This document shows positions 18,539 through 27,105 of a stretch of 64,000 nt of DNA, one piece after another (the first letter of the stretch is position 1; the number at the start of each line of letters is the position of its first letter). The notes beneath the pieces are model-generated. The model did not search any database and had not been told where the DNA came from. It saw only the letters and a program-made list of their open reading frames with translations. The position numbers and the translations under genes were made by a program. The stretch is from the NCBI GenBank assembly GCA_031976175.1, contig DALYLR010000018.1, positions 1-64,000 of the forward strand, read 5' to 3'. This DNA is from DMER01 sp003451645 (lineage in GTDB: Bacteria > Pseudomonadota > Alphaproteobacteria > Micropepsales > Micropepsaceae).

Positions 18539-19555
18539 ATGCCGATGAGTGAGACCTCGCCCTATCGCCTGTGTGTGGCACCAATGATGGAGTGGACGGA
18601 CCGGCATTGCCGGGTCTTCCACCGCCTATTGGCACCCCATGCGCGCCTTTATACCGAGATGGTCACCACCGGGGCGGTCATTCATGGGCACCGGCAGCGG
18701 CTTCTGGACTTTGATCCGCGCGAACAGCCTGTGGCCCTGCAATTGGGCGGCTCCGGCCCTGAGGCGTTGGCGCAGGCCGCACGGATTGGTGAGGATTGGG
18801 GCTATGCGGAGATCAACCTCAATGTCGGTTGCCCGTCCGACCGGGTTCAGACCGGCCGCTTTGGCGCCTGCCTGATGCGCGAGCCGAACCTGGTCGCCGA
18901 GTGTATTGCCGCGATGCGGTCAGCGGTCGCGCTTCCCGTGACCGTCAAATGCCGCATCGGCGTCGATGAGCAAGACCCCCTATCGGCGCTGCCAGAATTC
19001 GTCCGCCTGGTGAGTGCCGCGGGGGCACGCGTGTTCATTGTCCATGCGCGCAAGGCATGGCTCAAGGGCTTGAGCCCGCGCGAAAACCGCGACGTGCCAC
19101 CACTCGACTATGAACTCGTCTACCGGCTCAAGTCGGAGCATCCGGACCTGACCATTGTGCTCAATGGCGGATTGACCGCCGTTGAGGCAGTGACAACGGC
19201 GCTGGCGGCGGGCGTGGATGGCGTCATGCTAGGCCGTGCCGCCTATCAGGATCCTTGGATCTTGAGGCGTTTGCACATCGCCCTATCCGAAGAACCGCAT
19301 ACGGAGTTTCATCGGGCGGCTATTGTTGCTCAGTACCGGGAGTATATTGCGGCCATGCTAGCCCAAGGGGTTCCCTTGCATGCCATGACCCGCCATATTT
19401 TGGGCCTCTTCAATGGTCTGCCTGGCGCGCGGGTTTGGCGGCGGATATTGAGTGAACTCGGTCCCTTGCCGCAGGCGGGCCTTGATGTCGTCGACAAGGC
19501 CGTGGAGGCGGTCCACACCGCGCAGCTCAGCGTCGCCGGCCGGACGGCGGCCTGA
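18539..19555 (+). CDS. dusA: tRNA-dihydrouridine synthase A
   Basis: Predicted 338-residue FMN-dependent TIM-barrel enzyme that reduces uridines in the tRNA D-loop (positions 20/20a for DusA). Family motifs are APMMEWTDRHCR near the N-terminus, LQLGGSGPEALAQAA, the catalytic-Cys segment NLNVGCPSDRVQ, and HARKAWLKGLSPRENR, which is characteristic of DusA rather than DusB or DusC. Start uncertain: ATGs at 18539 and 18545, neither with a clear ribosome binding site. A TauE-like gene follows after 7 bp, probably co-transcribed. Confidence 0.93.
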   Translation: MPMSETSPYRLCVAPMMEWTDRHCRVFHRLLAPHARLYTEMVTTGAVIHGHRQRLLDFDPREQPVALQLGGSGPEALAQAARIGEDWGYAEINLNVGCPSDRVQTGRFGACLMREPNLVAECIAAMRSAVALPVTVKCRIGVDEQDPLSALPEFVRLVSAAGARVFIVHARKAWLKGLSPRENRDVPPLDYELVYRLKSEHPDLTIVLNGGLTAVEAVTTALAAGVDGVMLGRAAYQDPWILRRLHIALSEEPHTEFHRAAIVAQYREYIAAMLAQGVPLHAMTRHILGLFNGLPGARVWRRILSELGPLPQAGLDVVDKAVEAVHTAQLSVAGRTAA

Positions 19556-19562
19556 GTACGCC

Positions 19563-20396
19563 ATGTCCCTCGCCAACATGCCCTTGAGCGAGCTACTCAT
19601 TCTGTGTGCGGCAATCTCCGTCTCCGGATTAATCGCCGGTGTGCTTGCCGGGCTGTTTGGCGTGGGCGGCGGCATTATTATCGTGCCAGTGTTGAGCGAA
19701 GTCTGGCAAGTCTTGGGCGTAGAGCCTGATCTCGCAATGCCTTTGGCGGTTGGCACGTCTCTGGCGGGCATCCTGCCCACTGCCATTCGCTCGACGCTGG
19801 GCCATGACAAAAAGGGCGCGGTCGACTGGCCTTTACTAAAGGCATGGGTGGCGCCGCTGTTCATGGGGGCGTGCGCGGGCGTTGTCTTGGCGGCGTTGGC
19901 GGGCGGGCAAGGCCTGAAGATCGTCTTTGCAACCGGCGCCATAGTTCTCGCGGGTCTCATGACCTTCACGCGCGACGGAATGCAAGTGATGGCGGCACCG
20001 CCCGTGAGAGATTGGCGCGGCTGGAGCCTGGCAAGCGGGAATGCGGCGTTATCGACGATGATGGGCATTGGCGGCGGCGCGTTCGGTGCCACCATTCTCA
20101 ATCTCTGCGGTTTTCCCATTCATCGCGCGATTGGCACAGCTGCGGGCTTTGGTGCGGTGATCGCAGTCCCCGGCACTGTGGGCATGGCGATCGCGGGCTG
20201 GAATGCTGAGGGTCTGCCCTGGGGCAGCCTCGGATTTGTGAGCATTCCGGCTGTGCTGTTGACGGTGCCAGCGGCCCTGATCAGCACGCCGTGGGGTGTG
20301 CGGATGGCTCACGCCTTGAGCCGTACGGCGCTCAGGCGCGCTTTTGCGATATTCTTGTGCTTGATGGCTGCACGAATGATCTGGCGAGCGATTTAG
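19563..20396 (+). CDS. TauE/SafE-family (TSUP) membrane transporter
   Basis: Predicted 277-residue integral membrane protein with about eight hydrophobic helices. It carries the repeated TSUP signature: GLFGVGGGIIIVPVL in the first half and MMGIGGGAFGATIL in the second. The family exports sulfite, sulfoacetate or related organosulfur anions, but the substrate here is unknown. The start at 19563 lies 7 bp after the dusA stop. Its stop codon overlaps that of the convergent phosphohexomutase by 4 bp. Confidence 0.88.
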   Translation: MSLANMPLSELLILCAAISVSGLIAGVLAGLFGVGGGIIIVPVLSEVWQVLGVEPDLAMPLAVGTSLAGILPTAIRSTLGHDKKGAVDWPLLKAWVAPLFMGACAGVVLAALAGGQGLKIVFATGAIVLAGLMTFTRDGMQVMAAPPVRDWRGWSLASGNAALSTMMGIGGGAFGATILNLCGFPIHRAIGTAAGFGAVIAVPGTVGMAIAGWNAEGLPWGSLGFVSIPAVLLTVPAALISTPWGVRMAHALSRTALRRAFAIFLCLMAARMIWRAI

Positions 20397-21889
20397 ATTT
20401 TCTGATCATAAGCGCCAACTTCGGGTATGGCGCCAAGACGCGCATCGATGTCGGCGAACATCGCACGCATCTGTGCATCAGACGCAGGGCTCTCGCACAC
20501 CACCACAAGGCTCGGCTTGTTGGAGGAGGCGCGCACCAGGCCCCAGGTTCCGTCGGCTAATGTCACGCGGATGCCGTTGACGGTGACCAGGCTTGCGATG
20601 GATTGCCCGGCGATCCGCTGGCCCTCGCGCTCCGCGGCCTGATATTGCGCTGTCACGCGATCGACCACATCATATTTAACCTCGTCGGCGCATTTTGGCG
20701 CCATGGTGGGTGTCGACCAAGTTTTCGGCAGCGAGGCATAGAGCGCGCTCATGGTCATGCCGTTCGCGCCGTCGAGCGTGTAGAGCATAGCGATGGCCGA
20801 GGCGATGCCATCGTCATAGCCTTTGCCGAATGGCGCATTGAAGAAGAAGTGCCCGCTCTTCTCAAAGCCTGCCATCGCGCCGATCTCGAACGAACGGCGC
20901 TTGATATAGGAGTGACCGGTTTTCCAATAATCCGTCTTCACCCCATTTTTCTTGAGCACGGGATCGGTCGCGAACAGGCCGGTGCTTTTGACGTCCGCCA
21001 CGAACGTCGCACCCGGATGCAGGGTGGAGAAGGCGCGTGCGATGAGCACGCCCGCCTTGTCCGCGAAAATCTCCGTGCCCGTCTCATCCACTATGCCGCA
21101 GCGGTCGCCATCGCCATCGAAGGCAAGGCCAATATCGGCACGGCGCGCCTTTACCGCATCGGCCAAGGCGTGGAGCATCTTCATGTCTTCCGGGTTCGGA
21201 TTGTAGCGGGGGAAGGTGTAGTCCGGCGTGCAGTCCAATTCGACAACATCCACGCCGATCTGACGCAAGGCGGCGGGTGCGAATATTCCGGCGGTGCCAT
21301 TGCCGCACGCCACCACTGCTTTGATAGGTCTTGAGAGCTTGCGGCCATCGAGCCCCCTGATGTAGCGCCCCTGCATGCCCGGCACAAAGCGGTACGTGCC
21401 GCCTGCGCGCGCCTGACCGCGGCCGGTCATCACAATGTCCTTGAGCTGATTGATTTCGTCTGGGCCAAAGGTGAGTGGGCGCGCAACGCCCATCTTGACG
21501 CCTGTCCACCCATTCTCATTGTGGCTGGCGGTGACCATGGCCACACATGGGCAGTCGAGTTCGAACTGCGCAAAATAGGCGGTGGGCGAGAGCGCTAAAC
21601 CGATGTCGTGGACGCGCACGCCCGCGGCCATTAGCCCCGCGGTCAAGGCCTGCTTAATCGAGAGCGAATAGCTGCGGTAGTCGTGGCCGGTGACCAGATC
21701 GGGCCGGACGCCCAGCTCGTGGATCAGTGTGCCTAGCCCTAAGCCCAATGCCTGCACGCCCATCAGGTTGATTTCGGACGGAAACAGCCAGCGTGCATCA
21801 TATTCACGGAAGCCCGTTGGCTTGACCAACGGTGTCATCTCAAAGTCAGGCGTGTTTGGAGCGAGCGTGGCTACTGGCAATGCGAACAT
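20393..21889 (-). CDS. Phosphomannomutase/phosphoglucomutase
   Basis: Predicted 498-residue alpha-D-phosphohexomutase that interconverts hexose 1- and 6-phosphates for polysaccharide precursor synthesis. The phosphoserine loop is VTASHNENGW, the metal loop AFDGDGDRCG and the sugar-binding loop FEKSGHFFF. The start at 21889 (MFALPVATLAP) follows a GGTCTCC-type leader and begins 14 bp after the upstream phosphoesterase stop. A longer in-frame version to 22066 would overlap that gene and is not supported. The AlgC/ManB-type function is known for the family; the exact sugar is inferred. Confidence 0.9.
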   Translation of the reverse strand: MFALPVATLAPNTPDFEMTPLVKPTGFREYDARWLFPSEINLMGVQALGLGLGTLIHELGVRPDLVTGHDYRSYSLSIKQALTAGLMAAGVRVHDIGLALSPTAYFAQFELDCPCVAMVTASHNENGWTGVKMGVARPLTFGPDEINQLKDIVMTGRGQARAGGTYRFVPGMQGRYIRGLDGRKLSRPIKAVVACGNGTAGIFAPAALRQIGVDVVELDCTPDYTFPRYNPNPEDMKMLHALADAVKARRADIGLAFDGDGDRCGIVDETGTEIFADKAGVLIARAFSTLHPGATFVADVKSTGLFATDPVLKKNGVKTDYWKTGHSYIKRRSFEIGAMAGFEKSGHFFFNAPFGKGYDDGIASAIAMLYTLDGANGMTMSALYASLPKTWSTPTMAPKCADEVKYDVVDRVTAQYQAAEREGQRIAGQSIASLVTVNGIRVTLADGTWGLVRASSNKPSLVVVCESPASDAQMRAMFADIDARLGAIPEVGAYDQKI

Positions 21890-21903
21890 CGGGGAGACCT
21901 TAA

Positions 21904-22695
21904 TCAATGCGCAGGTTGGGTCAGGGTAGGCGGCAGGGCATGGGTGTGGGTCACAAGCTGACCATCCGTCCACAGATGGACCTGAAAACCTGGCGGCTCG
22001 GCACTGGTCTTGAACCCTTGTCCGGGTTCCAGGTGCAGCGCGTAGGCGAATGCGGTCGAAGGGCAAACGCTGACAATGGTTCCGCCGAAGCGGCGCTGGA
22101 CGGCGCGGTGATTATGGCCGCAGATGATGCGCTCCACATGCGGATGCCGCCGGATTAGGGCCTCGAACGCGGATGCGCCCTCGAAAGGCATGGCGTCAAA
22201 CGACGCAAGCCCGGTCTTGAAGGGCGGGTGGTGCATCGCGATCACCGTGGGCATGGCCGGCGCGCGGCCTAGCTCGGCGTCAAGCCAGCCAAGGCGGGTC
22301 TCGTCGAGGCACGCATCGTGGCGGCCCTCGATCAAGGTGTCGATGACGACCAGCCGCACAGGACCTAGTTCTGCCGTGTATTGAATGAAGCCTGCGCCTT
22401 GCAGTTCAGCGAAAGCCGGAAAGGCCTGCCGCAGAGTGTCCCGGTGGTCGTGATTGCCGGGAACCAGAAGATATCGAAAGGGAAAGGCGCTGAGTACGCC
22501 TGCGAGGCCTGCATACTCATCGGGGCGGCCCTTGTTGACCAGATCGCCGGTCATCACGACCGTTTCGATATGCGGGCGGATTTGCGCAATCGCTGTCAGC
22601 GCGCGAATGAGCGCGTCCGCGGTATCGACGCCATAGAGTTCGCCCTTGCCGGGCGGCGCCACGACATGGGGATCGGAGATTTGCGCAAACAGCAT
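21904..22695 (-). CDS. Metallophosphoesterase, CpdA/Icc-like
   Basis: Predicted 263-residue calcineurin-type phosphodiesterase. All metal-binding blocks are present in order: ISDPH near residue 8, VMTGDLV, PGNHDHRD, MHHPP and CGHNHR. CpdA homologues hydrolyse 3',5'-cAMP, though many relatives act on other cyclic or phosphodiester substrates. It lacks a signal peptide and so is probably cytoplasmic. It lies immediately upstream of the phosphohexomutase on the same strand (14-bp gap), suggesting an operon. Confidence 0.87.
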   Translation of the reverse strand: MLFAQISDPHVVAPPGKGELYGVDTADALIRALTAIAQIRPHIETVVMTGDLVNKGRPDEYAGLAGVLSAFPFRYLLVPGNHDHRDTLRQAFPAFAELQGAGFIQYTAELGPVRLVVIDTLIEGRHDACLDETRLGWLDAELGRAPAMPTVIAMHHPPFKTGLASFDAMPFEGASAFEALIRRHPHVERIICGHNHRAVQRRFGGTIVSVCPSTAFAYALHLEPGQGFKTSAEPPGFQVHLWTDGQLVTHTHALPPTLTQPAH

Positions 22696-22752
22696 TCCGG
22701 CGCCATTCCCTGGAGGTTGGAGGCGTTCAAAGTCCGCGGCACTTATGGAGGG

Positions 22753-23421
22753 CTAGTCCTTGAGCGTCAATTGCTGTTCGGCGAACTCATAGGACGAAAG
22801 CGTCGCAAGGTAGCTCATGCCCAGAAGCGGCTTGCCCACATCGGGGACAATGGCAGCTGGCACGTCTTGGCGGTCGATCTGGCCGATACGGATGGTCTCG
22901 ATGCGGGTCATCGCGCCCATGACACGGCCATTGGCGGTCTCGAACGGCCGGTTGAAGCGCAAGGTGCTGACCGCAATGCCCAGCGCCTCAGCGTCGTCCG
23001 GCGGAAGGACGATCACCGTGGCGCCCGGATCGACCATCAGCTCGACTTCCCGGCCGTTGAGTTCCGCGGTAATGTAGAAATGGCCGTCATTGGCTTTGCG
23101 GAATGTCTCAACGCCGCCGCCACTGGAGATAGGGCGGGAGGGCATCGCGGCGCCAGCGACGCGTTTGTAGATGTACTCTGCTTCCGGGCGGAACGCGTAG
23201 GCGGTGACGAGGCCCAAGACGATCAAAGCCCATAGGGCCACGTACCGGACCGCGGTCATGAACTGGCTGCGCCAATTGATGAGCAGAGCTGAAAGCAAGA
23301 TGACCAGCAGCACCACCAAATAGGCGGCCTGCGCGGGGTCTGCGTCTGCTGCGTGGGCTGGGTGAGCCATCACGATGGCGCTCAGACCCAGCCAATAGGT
23401 TTTCCAGGACCGCCTTGTCAT
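22753..23421 (-). CDS. Membrane-anchored retropepsin-like aspartic protease, variant motif
   Basis: Predicted 222-residue protein of the clan AA (TIGR02281-type) proteases typical of alphaproteobacteria. An N-terminal signal or TM segment is followed by helices at about residues 32-50 and 58-77, then a single retropepsin domain (about 105-220). The active-site motif reads MVDPGATVIVL, with Asp131-Pro132-Gly133, where the family normally has D-T/S-G. The downstream LGMSYL block is present. Replacing the hydroxyl residue with Pro would disturb the active site, so activity is doubtful. The codon is CCG, one base from the usual ACG. Confidence 0.85.
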   Translation of the reverse strand: MTRRSWKTYWLGLSAIVMAHPAHAADADPAQAAYLVVLLVILLSALLINWRSQFMTAVRYVALWALIVLGLVTAYAFRPEAEYIYKRVAGAAMPSRPISSGGGVETFRKANDGHFYITAELNGREVELMVDPGATVIVLPPDDAEALGIAVSTLRFNRPFETANGRVMGAMTRIETIRIGQIDRQDVPAAIVPDVGKPLLGMSYLATLSSYEFAEQQLTLKD

Positions 23422-23559
23422 CGCACGCCGCTTTACCCTTGTTCGCCCACTTTCACGTTATGATCAAATTCTTACCAGATTAGATAGGCGCTTTGACGAC
23501 AGGGTCAATTTCGCGTAGCGTTTTGTGAAATACGGACTTTTACCATTCGGCAGTGTGAT

Positions 23560-24435
23560 ATGGGCGAGTTTGATCGTCATTTGACCGTCACGGCGCTGGC
23601 GCCTGCGCAAGCGCTGAGATTATGGCGGCAGAAGGCCTCGCTGCCAGAGCTGCGGCCTGGCTGGGTCTGGCTAGTTGGGGCGGGGCCGGGTGACGCGGCC
23701 TATCTGACTTTGGCGGCGATCGATGCGCTTGCGCAGGCAGACGTCGTGTTCTTTGACGCGCTGGTCGATGAGAGCGTCTTGGGCTTTGCAGCCCCTGGCG
23801 CGCAGCTGGTCGATGTGGGCAAGCGCGGCGGGGTTGCGTCCGTCCGTCAGGCCGAAATTACCGCCCTGCTGATCGCGCGGGCGCGGGCGGGACAGCGCAT
23901 CGTGCGGCTGAAGGGTGGCGACCCTTACATTTTCGGGCGCGGTGCGGAGGAGGCACTGGCGTTGGCGGATGCCGGCGTGCCGTTCCGGGTTGTGCCGGGC
24001 GTGACGGCGGGCCTTGGCGGGCTGGGTGTGGCGGGCATCCCGCTTACGCACAGGGATATTAATCAGGCGGTGACGTTTATCACTGGGCATGACGCGCAAG
24101 GGCGGTTGCCTAAGACGCTGGATTGGGAGGCTCTCGCTAAGGGAGCGCCCGTGCTCGTGGTCTATATGGGCCTGAAATACCGCCGGGAGATCGCGCGGCG
24201 GCTGTTGGAGGCTGGCCGGGCGCCCGGCGAGGCGGCGGCGGTCGTCAGTGCTGCAGGGACGCCGGAGGAGACTGTCATGGTTCTGACATTGGCTGAGATG
24301 GCAGGGCCCCTGCCGGTAGAGCCGCCTGGACCAGCCATGCTGGTCTTTGGCGAGGTGGTGCGTCTGCGTGAGCTGATCATGGCGACGCAGGGTGTCGGAG
24401 GGCACGTTCTAGCTGCTGGTGCGTACGACCAATAG
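23560..24435 (+). CDS. cobA: Uroporphyrinogen-III C-methyltransferase
   Basis: Predicted 291-residue SUMT that methylates uroporphyrinogen III twice with SAM to give precorrin-2, the branch point to siroheme and cobalamin. Motifs are WLVGAGPGDAAYLTL (SAM loop), VRLKGGDPYIFGRG, PGVTAGLGGL and GIPLTHRDINQAVTFITGHD. An N-terminal extension of about 40 residues precedes the conserved domain. There is no fused CysG dehydrogenase domain and no cobalamin gene is adjacent, so the later steps must be elsewhere. The 3' end overlaps the convergent BsuPI-like gene by 27 bp. Confidence 0.93.
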   Translation: MGEFDRHLTVTALAPAQALRLWRQKASLPELRPGWVWLVGAGPGDAAYLTLAAIDALAQADVVFFDALVDESVLGFAAPGAQLVDVGKRGGVASVRQAEITALLIARARAGQRIVRLKGGDPYIFGRGAEEALALADAGVPFRVVPGVTAGLGGLGVAGIPLTHRDINQAVTFITGHDAQGRLPKTLDWEALAKGAPVLVVYMGLKYRREIARRLLEAGRAPGEAAAVVSAAGTPEETVMVLTLAEMAGPLPVEPPGPAMLVFGEVVRLRELIMATQGVGGHVLAAGAYDQ

Positions 24436-24924
24436 GCCACGCTGTCCCCAGAACTCCACGACGAAGCGGTAGAGTGCGCCAGCCTTGAGCCGTGTGGTAT
24501 CGAGGGTAAGCTGTTCCTCGTGGGTCTTTGCATTGCCAGGTTCGAGGGCGAGTTCGGTGAGCAAGGGATCACAGGTCTCCTCCACCTTGGCCTGAACGAT
24601 CGCGCCTTGGTCGTCGATGAGCAACCACCGGAAGAATTTGCAAGGTGCGGGGGCGTGGACAGTCTTGGCCTTCGCGGTTTTGTTCTGGAGGGTCGCGGTG
24701 AGCTTGACCTGACCTGCGGTTTCCCCGGTCATGGGGATATGCACAGGCTCGGCGGTGACAGTTAGAGCGACATCGAAGCCACCATAGGAGGACGGCCCTG
24801 CCATATAGGCGGCATAGCCCAAGGTGCCGACAAATACCACCAGGATCACGGACCACAGGATCATGCGGCGCGGGTCAAAGGAGGGCGGCAGGGGCGGGGT
24901 CTTTTTGAGGGCGGGCGCGGTCAT
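24409..24924 (-). CDS. Single-TM protein with BsuPI-like beta domain
   Basis: Predicted 171-residue protein with a Pro-rich N-terminus, one TM helix at about residues 22-42 and a soluble C-terminal domain outside the cytoplasm. The ending (EEQLTLDTTRLKAGALYRF then VVEFWGQRG) resembles the BsuPI/Ig-like fold found in proteinase inhibitors, but the match is by eye and weak. Two Cys residues in that domain could form a disulfide. The ATG at 24924 is preferred over a TTG at 24933. The 232 bp upstream hold a decamer repeat tract. Confidence 0.65.
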   Translation of the reverse strand: MTAPALKKTPPLPPSFDPRRMILWSVILVVFVGTLGYAAYMAGPSSYGGFDVALTVTAEPVHIPMTGETAGQVKLTATLQNKTAKAKTVHAPAPCKFFRWLLIDDQGAIVQAKVEETCDPLLTELALEPGNAKTHEEQLTLDTTRLKAGALYRFVVEFWGQRGLLVVRTSS

Positions 24925-25071
24925 TACCGGCAAGTTATAGCGGCTTTTCAGGCTTCACGGGAAGGGCGATTGCGGCAGGCCTTGCGCGTGACGCTCGCCA
25001 TCCCCATATCGGCTATATCCCCAGAAAAACAGCCAAAATGAAGACCGCCAAGCGGGCATCAAAGGCGCAGC

Positions 25072-25134
25072 CACAACGTCACAAAACGTAACAGAACGAA
25101 ACAAAACGTAACAGGACGACACAGAACGACACAG
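25072..25134. repeat. Degenerate decanucleotide tandem repeat
   Basis: Six imperfect 10-bp units of the form ACARAACGNA follow each other in exact phase (ACAAAACGTA, ACAGAACGAA, ACAAAACGTA, ACAGGACGAC, ACAGAACGAC and a first degenerate copy). The tract is purine/AC-rich, unlike the GC-rich surroundings. It lies between bpt and the upstream region of the BsuPI-like gene, about 150 bp from that start. No T-tract or hairpin is associated. Confidence 0.7.
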
Positions 25135-25156
25135 CGATGAGGCACCTATCACCATC

Positions 25157-25894
25157 TCAAGGGCGGAAAGGCACCCAACCTTCCGGTCCGCGCGCCTCAA
25201 GCGGTTGAAAGCGTGATTTGTAATTCATCTTGCGGCACCCGGAAATCCAATAGCCCAAATAGACGTAAGGCAGCCGCAATTTGCGCGCCTGGGCGATATG
25301 GTCCAGGACCATAAAGGTCCCCAAACTGCGGGTTTGTTCGCTGACATCGTAAAAGGAATAGACCATCGACAGCCCGTCACTGAGCACATCGGTCAAGGCG
25401 ATCGCCGTCAACTTGCCCGGCGTGCCATCGGGGTTCGTGCGCCGGTACTCGACCAGGTGCGTGTTGACGGCCGAATCTTCAACCATCGCGACATAGTCGA
25501 ACATCGACATCTCTGACATCCCGCCGCCCGCATGCCGGCTGTCGAGATATTGGCGCATGAGGCGGAATTGTTCATCCGTGGCCCAGGCATCGACCACCTC
25601 TGAGGCGAGATCAGCATTCCGGCTTGCCACACGGCGCAGTGATTCGGAGGCGCTGAAATCCTTGATCACAATGCGCACCGAAATGCAGGCCGAGCAGCCT
25701 TCGCAAGACGGTTTGTAGGCGATATTCTGGCTGCGCCGGAAGCCCGCATGGGTGAGCGCGTCATTGAGCGGTTTGGCAACCTCACCCGACAACCGGGTAA
25801 AAACCTTTTGCTCCATGCGGCCAGGAATATAGGGACAGGGCGCGGGCGATGTGCGGTAAAAAGCGGGAAACCGTGTGCCGATATGCTCCGTCAC
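25157..25894 (-). CDS. bpt: Aspartate/glutamate leucyltransferase (N-end rule)
   Basis: Predicted 245-residue transferase that adds Leu from Leu-tRNA to N-terminal Asp or Glu, marking proteins for ClpS/ClpAP degradation. Diagnostic segments are PCPYIPGRMEQKVFTRL, the Cys pair in CEGCSACISVRI and YLGYWISGCRKMNYK. Family proteins begin just before TRFPAFY, which points to the GTG at 25894 (VTEHIGTRF); the in-frame ATGs at 25987 and 25966 would add 24-31 unconserved residues. It is divergent from the SatD-like gene across 199 bp in which I see no clear signal. Confidence 0.9.
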   Translation of the reverse strand: MTEHIGTRFPAFYRTSPAPCPYIPGRMEQKVFTRLSGEVAKPLNDALTHAGFRRSQNIAYKPSCEGCSACISVRIVIKDFSASESLRRVASRNADLASEVVDAWATDEQFRLMRQYLDSRHAGGGMSEMSMFDYVAMVEDSAVNTHLVEYRRTNPDGTPGKLTAIALTDVLSDGLSMVYSFYDVSEQTRSLGTFMVLDHIAQARKLRLPYVYLGYWISGCRKMNYKSRFQPLEARGPEGWVPFRP

Positions 25895-26093
25895 GCCATC
25901 ATTCCCAGTTACGAAATGGTTACGATCAGCTCTACTGCAAGGCCCGGTGCGCTCCTGGGGCTCCATGAGTGTCACACGCGTTCTCATCCATCGCCAAGAG
26001 GGGGGAAGCCGATGCCGGATGATTTTTTTCGGATTGACATTTGGGCATTCGGTGCCACGCCGCCCGTGATGAGCAAAGGAGTTTCATTAAGCA

Positions 26094-26855
26094 ATGCTGG
26101 CTAAGATTGTGAAAAAGGTCAAACCCTTGCCCGCCACACGTTCAAAATCAAATCCGCGCTCTGTGCGGTATGCCGCAGAACAAGCGCCGCTTTATGCGGT
26201 TCTGACGGGCGATATTGTGCAGTCGAACAAATTGTCCGTCGAAGAACTCGACGAGGCCATGGCGAGCTTGCGCCATGGGGCCAGTACAGCGGCCAAAGCA
26301 TTTGGACACAAAGCTTGGCCCTTCATGCGCTTTCGCGGCGATGGCTGGCAGATCGTGATGCCAGAGCCGAAATTTGCCTTAAGAGCATGCCTACTGCTGC
26401 GCGCCGCTCTGCACCAGCACAAGCCGCGGGTTCGCACGCGCATCTCGGCTGGAATTGGATCAGCAGGCCGGATTTATCCGCGCGATCTTGGCAAATCAGA
26501 CGGGCTTGCCTTCAACCTGTCTGGGCAGGCCCTCGAGCGGATGGGCCGCAAAGACGCCATCCAATTGTCGTTCGTCCCGCGGGACCGGGAGGTGAGCCAG
26601 CTGGTGCACGCCGTGGTCACGCTCTGCGATGCCATCTCGCGCCGGTGGATGCCGGGCCAAGCGCGAGTACTGGCAAAAGTCCTGCTGCCGGAGCCACACA
26701 ATCAAATGGAGATCGGACGGGCGCTGGGGATTACTCAACAAAGCGTCCATGCACAAATGGATGCCGGCAATGGCTGGGCGCTGGGAGAATGCCTGGAAAC
26801 ACTTGAAAGCCTCGATTGGACACAGATCGCAGGCGGCTGGGAGAAAACAGCCTAA
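26094..26855 (+). CDS. SatD-like cyclase-homology regulator with C-terminal HTH
   Basis: Predicted 253-residue protein. Residues 33-160 look like a degenerate class III nucleotide-cyclase-type fold: TGDIVQS with Asp40, FRGDGWQI with Asp83, RTRISAGIG near 115 and GLAFNLSGQALERM near 137. SatD-family proteins share the TGDIVQS-type start. Residues 204-223 (QMEIGRALGITQQSVHAQMD) look like a sigma-region-4-type helix-turn-helix. AAAGGAG at 26075-26081 supports the ATG. The stop codon lies inside the first of five palindromes, and a DUF3307 membrane gene follows. Function unknown; a nucleotide-sensing DNA-binding regulator is inferred. Confidence 0.7.
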   Translation: MLAKIVKKVKPLPATRSKSNPRSVRYAAEQAPLYAVLTGDIVQSNKLSVEELDEAMASLRHGASTAAKAFGHKAWPFMRFRGDGWQIVMPEPKFALRACLLLRAALHQHKPRVRTRISAGIGSAGRIYPRDLGKSDGLAFNLSGQALERMGRKDAIQLSFVPRDREVSQLVHAVVTLCDAISRRWMPGQARVLAKVLLPEPHNQMEIGRALGITQQSVHAQMDAGNGWALGECLETLESLDWTQIAGGWEKTA

Positions 26856-26975
26856 AAAGGCTGTAATTGGGAAAACAGCCTAAAAAGGCTGTAATTGGGA
26901 AAACAGCCTAAAAAGGCTGTTATCGCGGAAACAGCCTAAAATGGCTGTAATGAGAAAGCAGACTGACGAGGCTGT
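26847..26975. repeat. Tandem array of 18-bp palindromes, 28-bp period
   Basis: Four near-identical copies of ACAGCCTAAAAAGGCTGT start at 26847, 26875, 26903 and 26931, each exactly 28 bp apart. A degenerate fifth copy starts at 26958. Each has 6-bp perfect arms (ACAGCC/GGCTGT) around an A/T core, separated by 10-bp spacers (AATTGGGAAA in the first two). The fourth copy has one change in the core. The first overlaps the stop codon of the SatD-like gene. The rest lie in the 251-bp gap before DUF3307. The array may be an operator cluster or a set of RNA hairpins. Confidence 0.93.
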
Positions 26976-27105
26976 AGATCGCATCCAGCAAAGATGACCG
27001 CAACGCCCGGCAACCCAACCCAATGGCTCCACAACCCTGGTGACTTCACACCGTGCACGCCGTAGGATAATCCCAGAAAAGCAGCCGCATGGGGCCTAGG
27101 CGCAA

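Noticed and set aside
26847..26975. CRISPR array
   Set aside because: The repeats are palindromes with near-identical 10-bp spacers, and there are no unique spacer sequences or cas genes.
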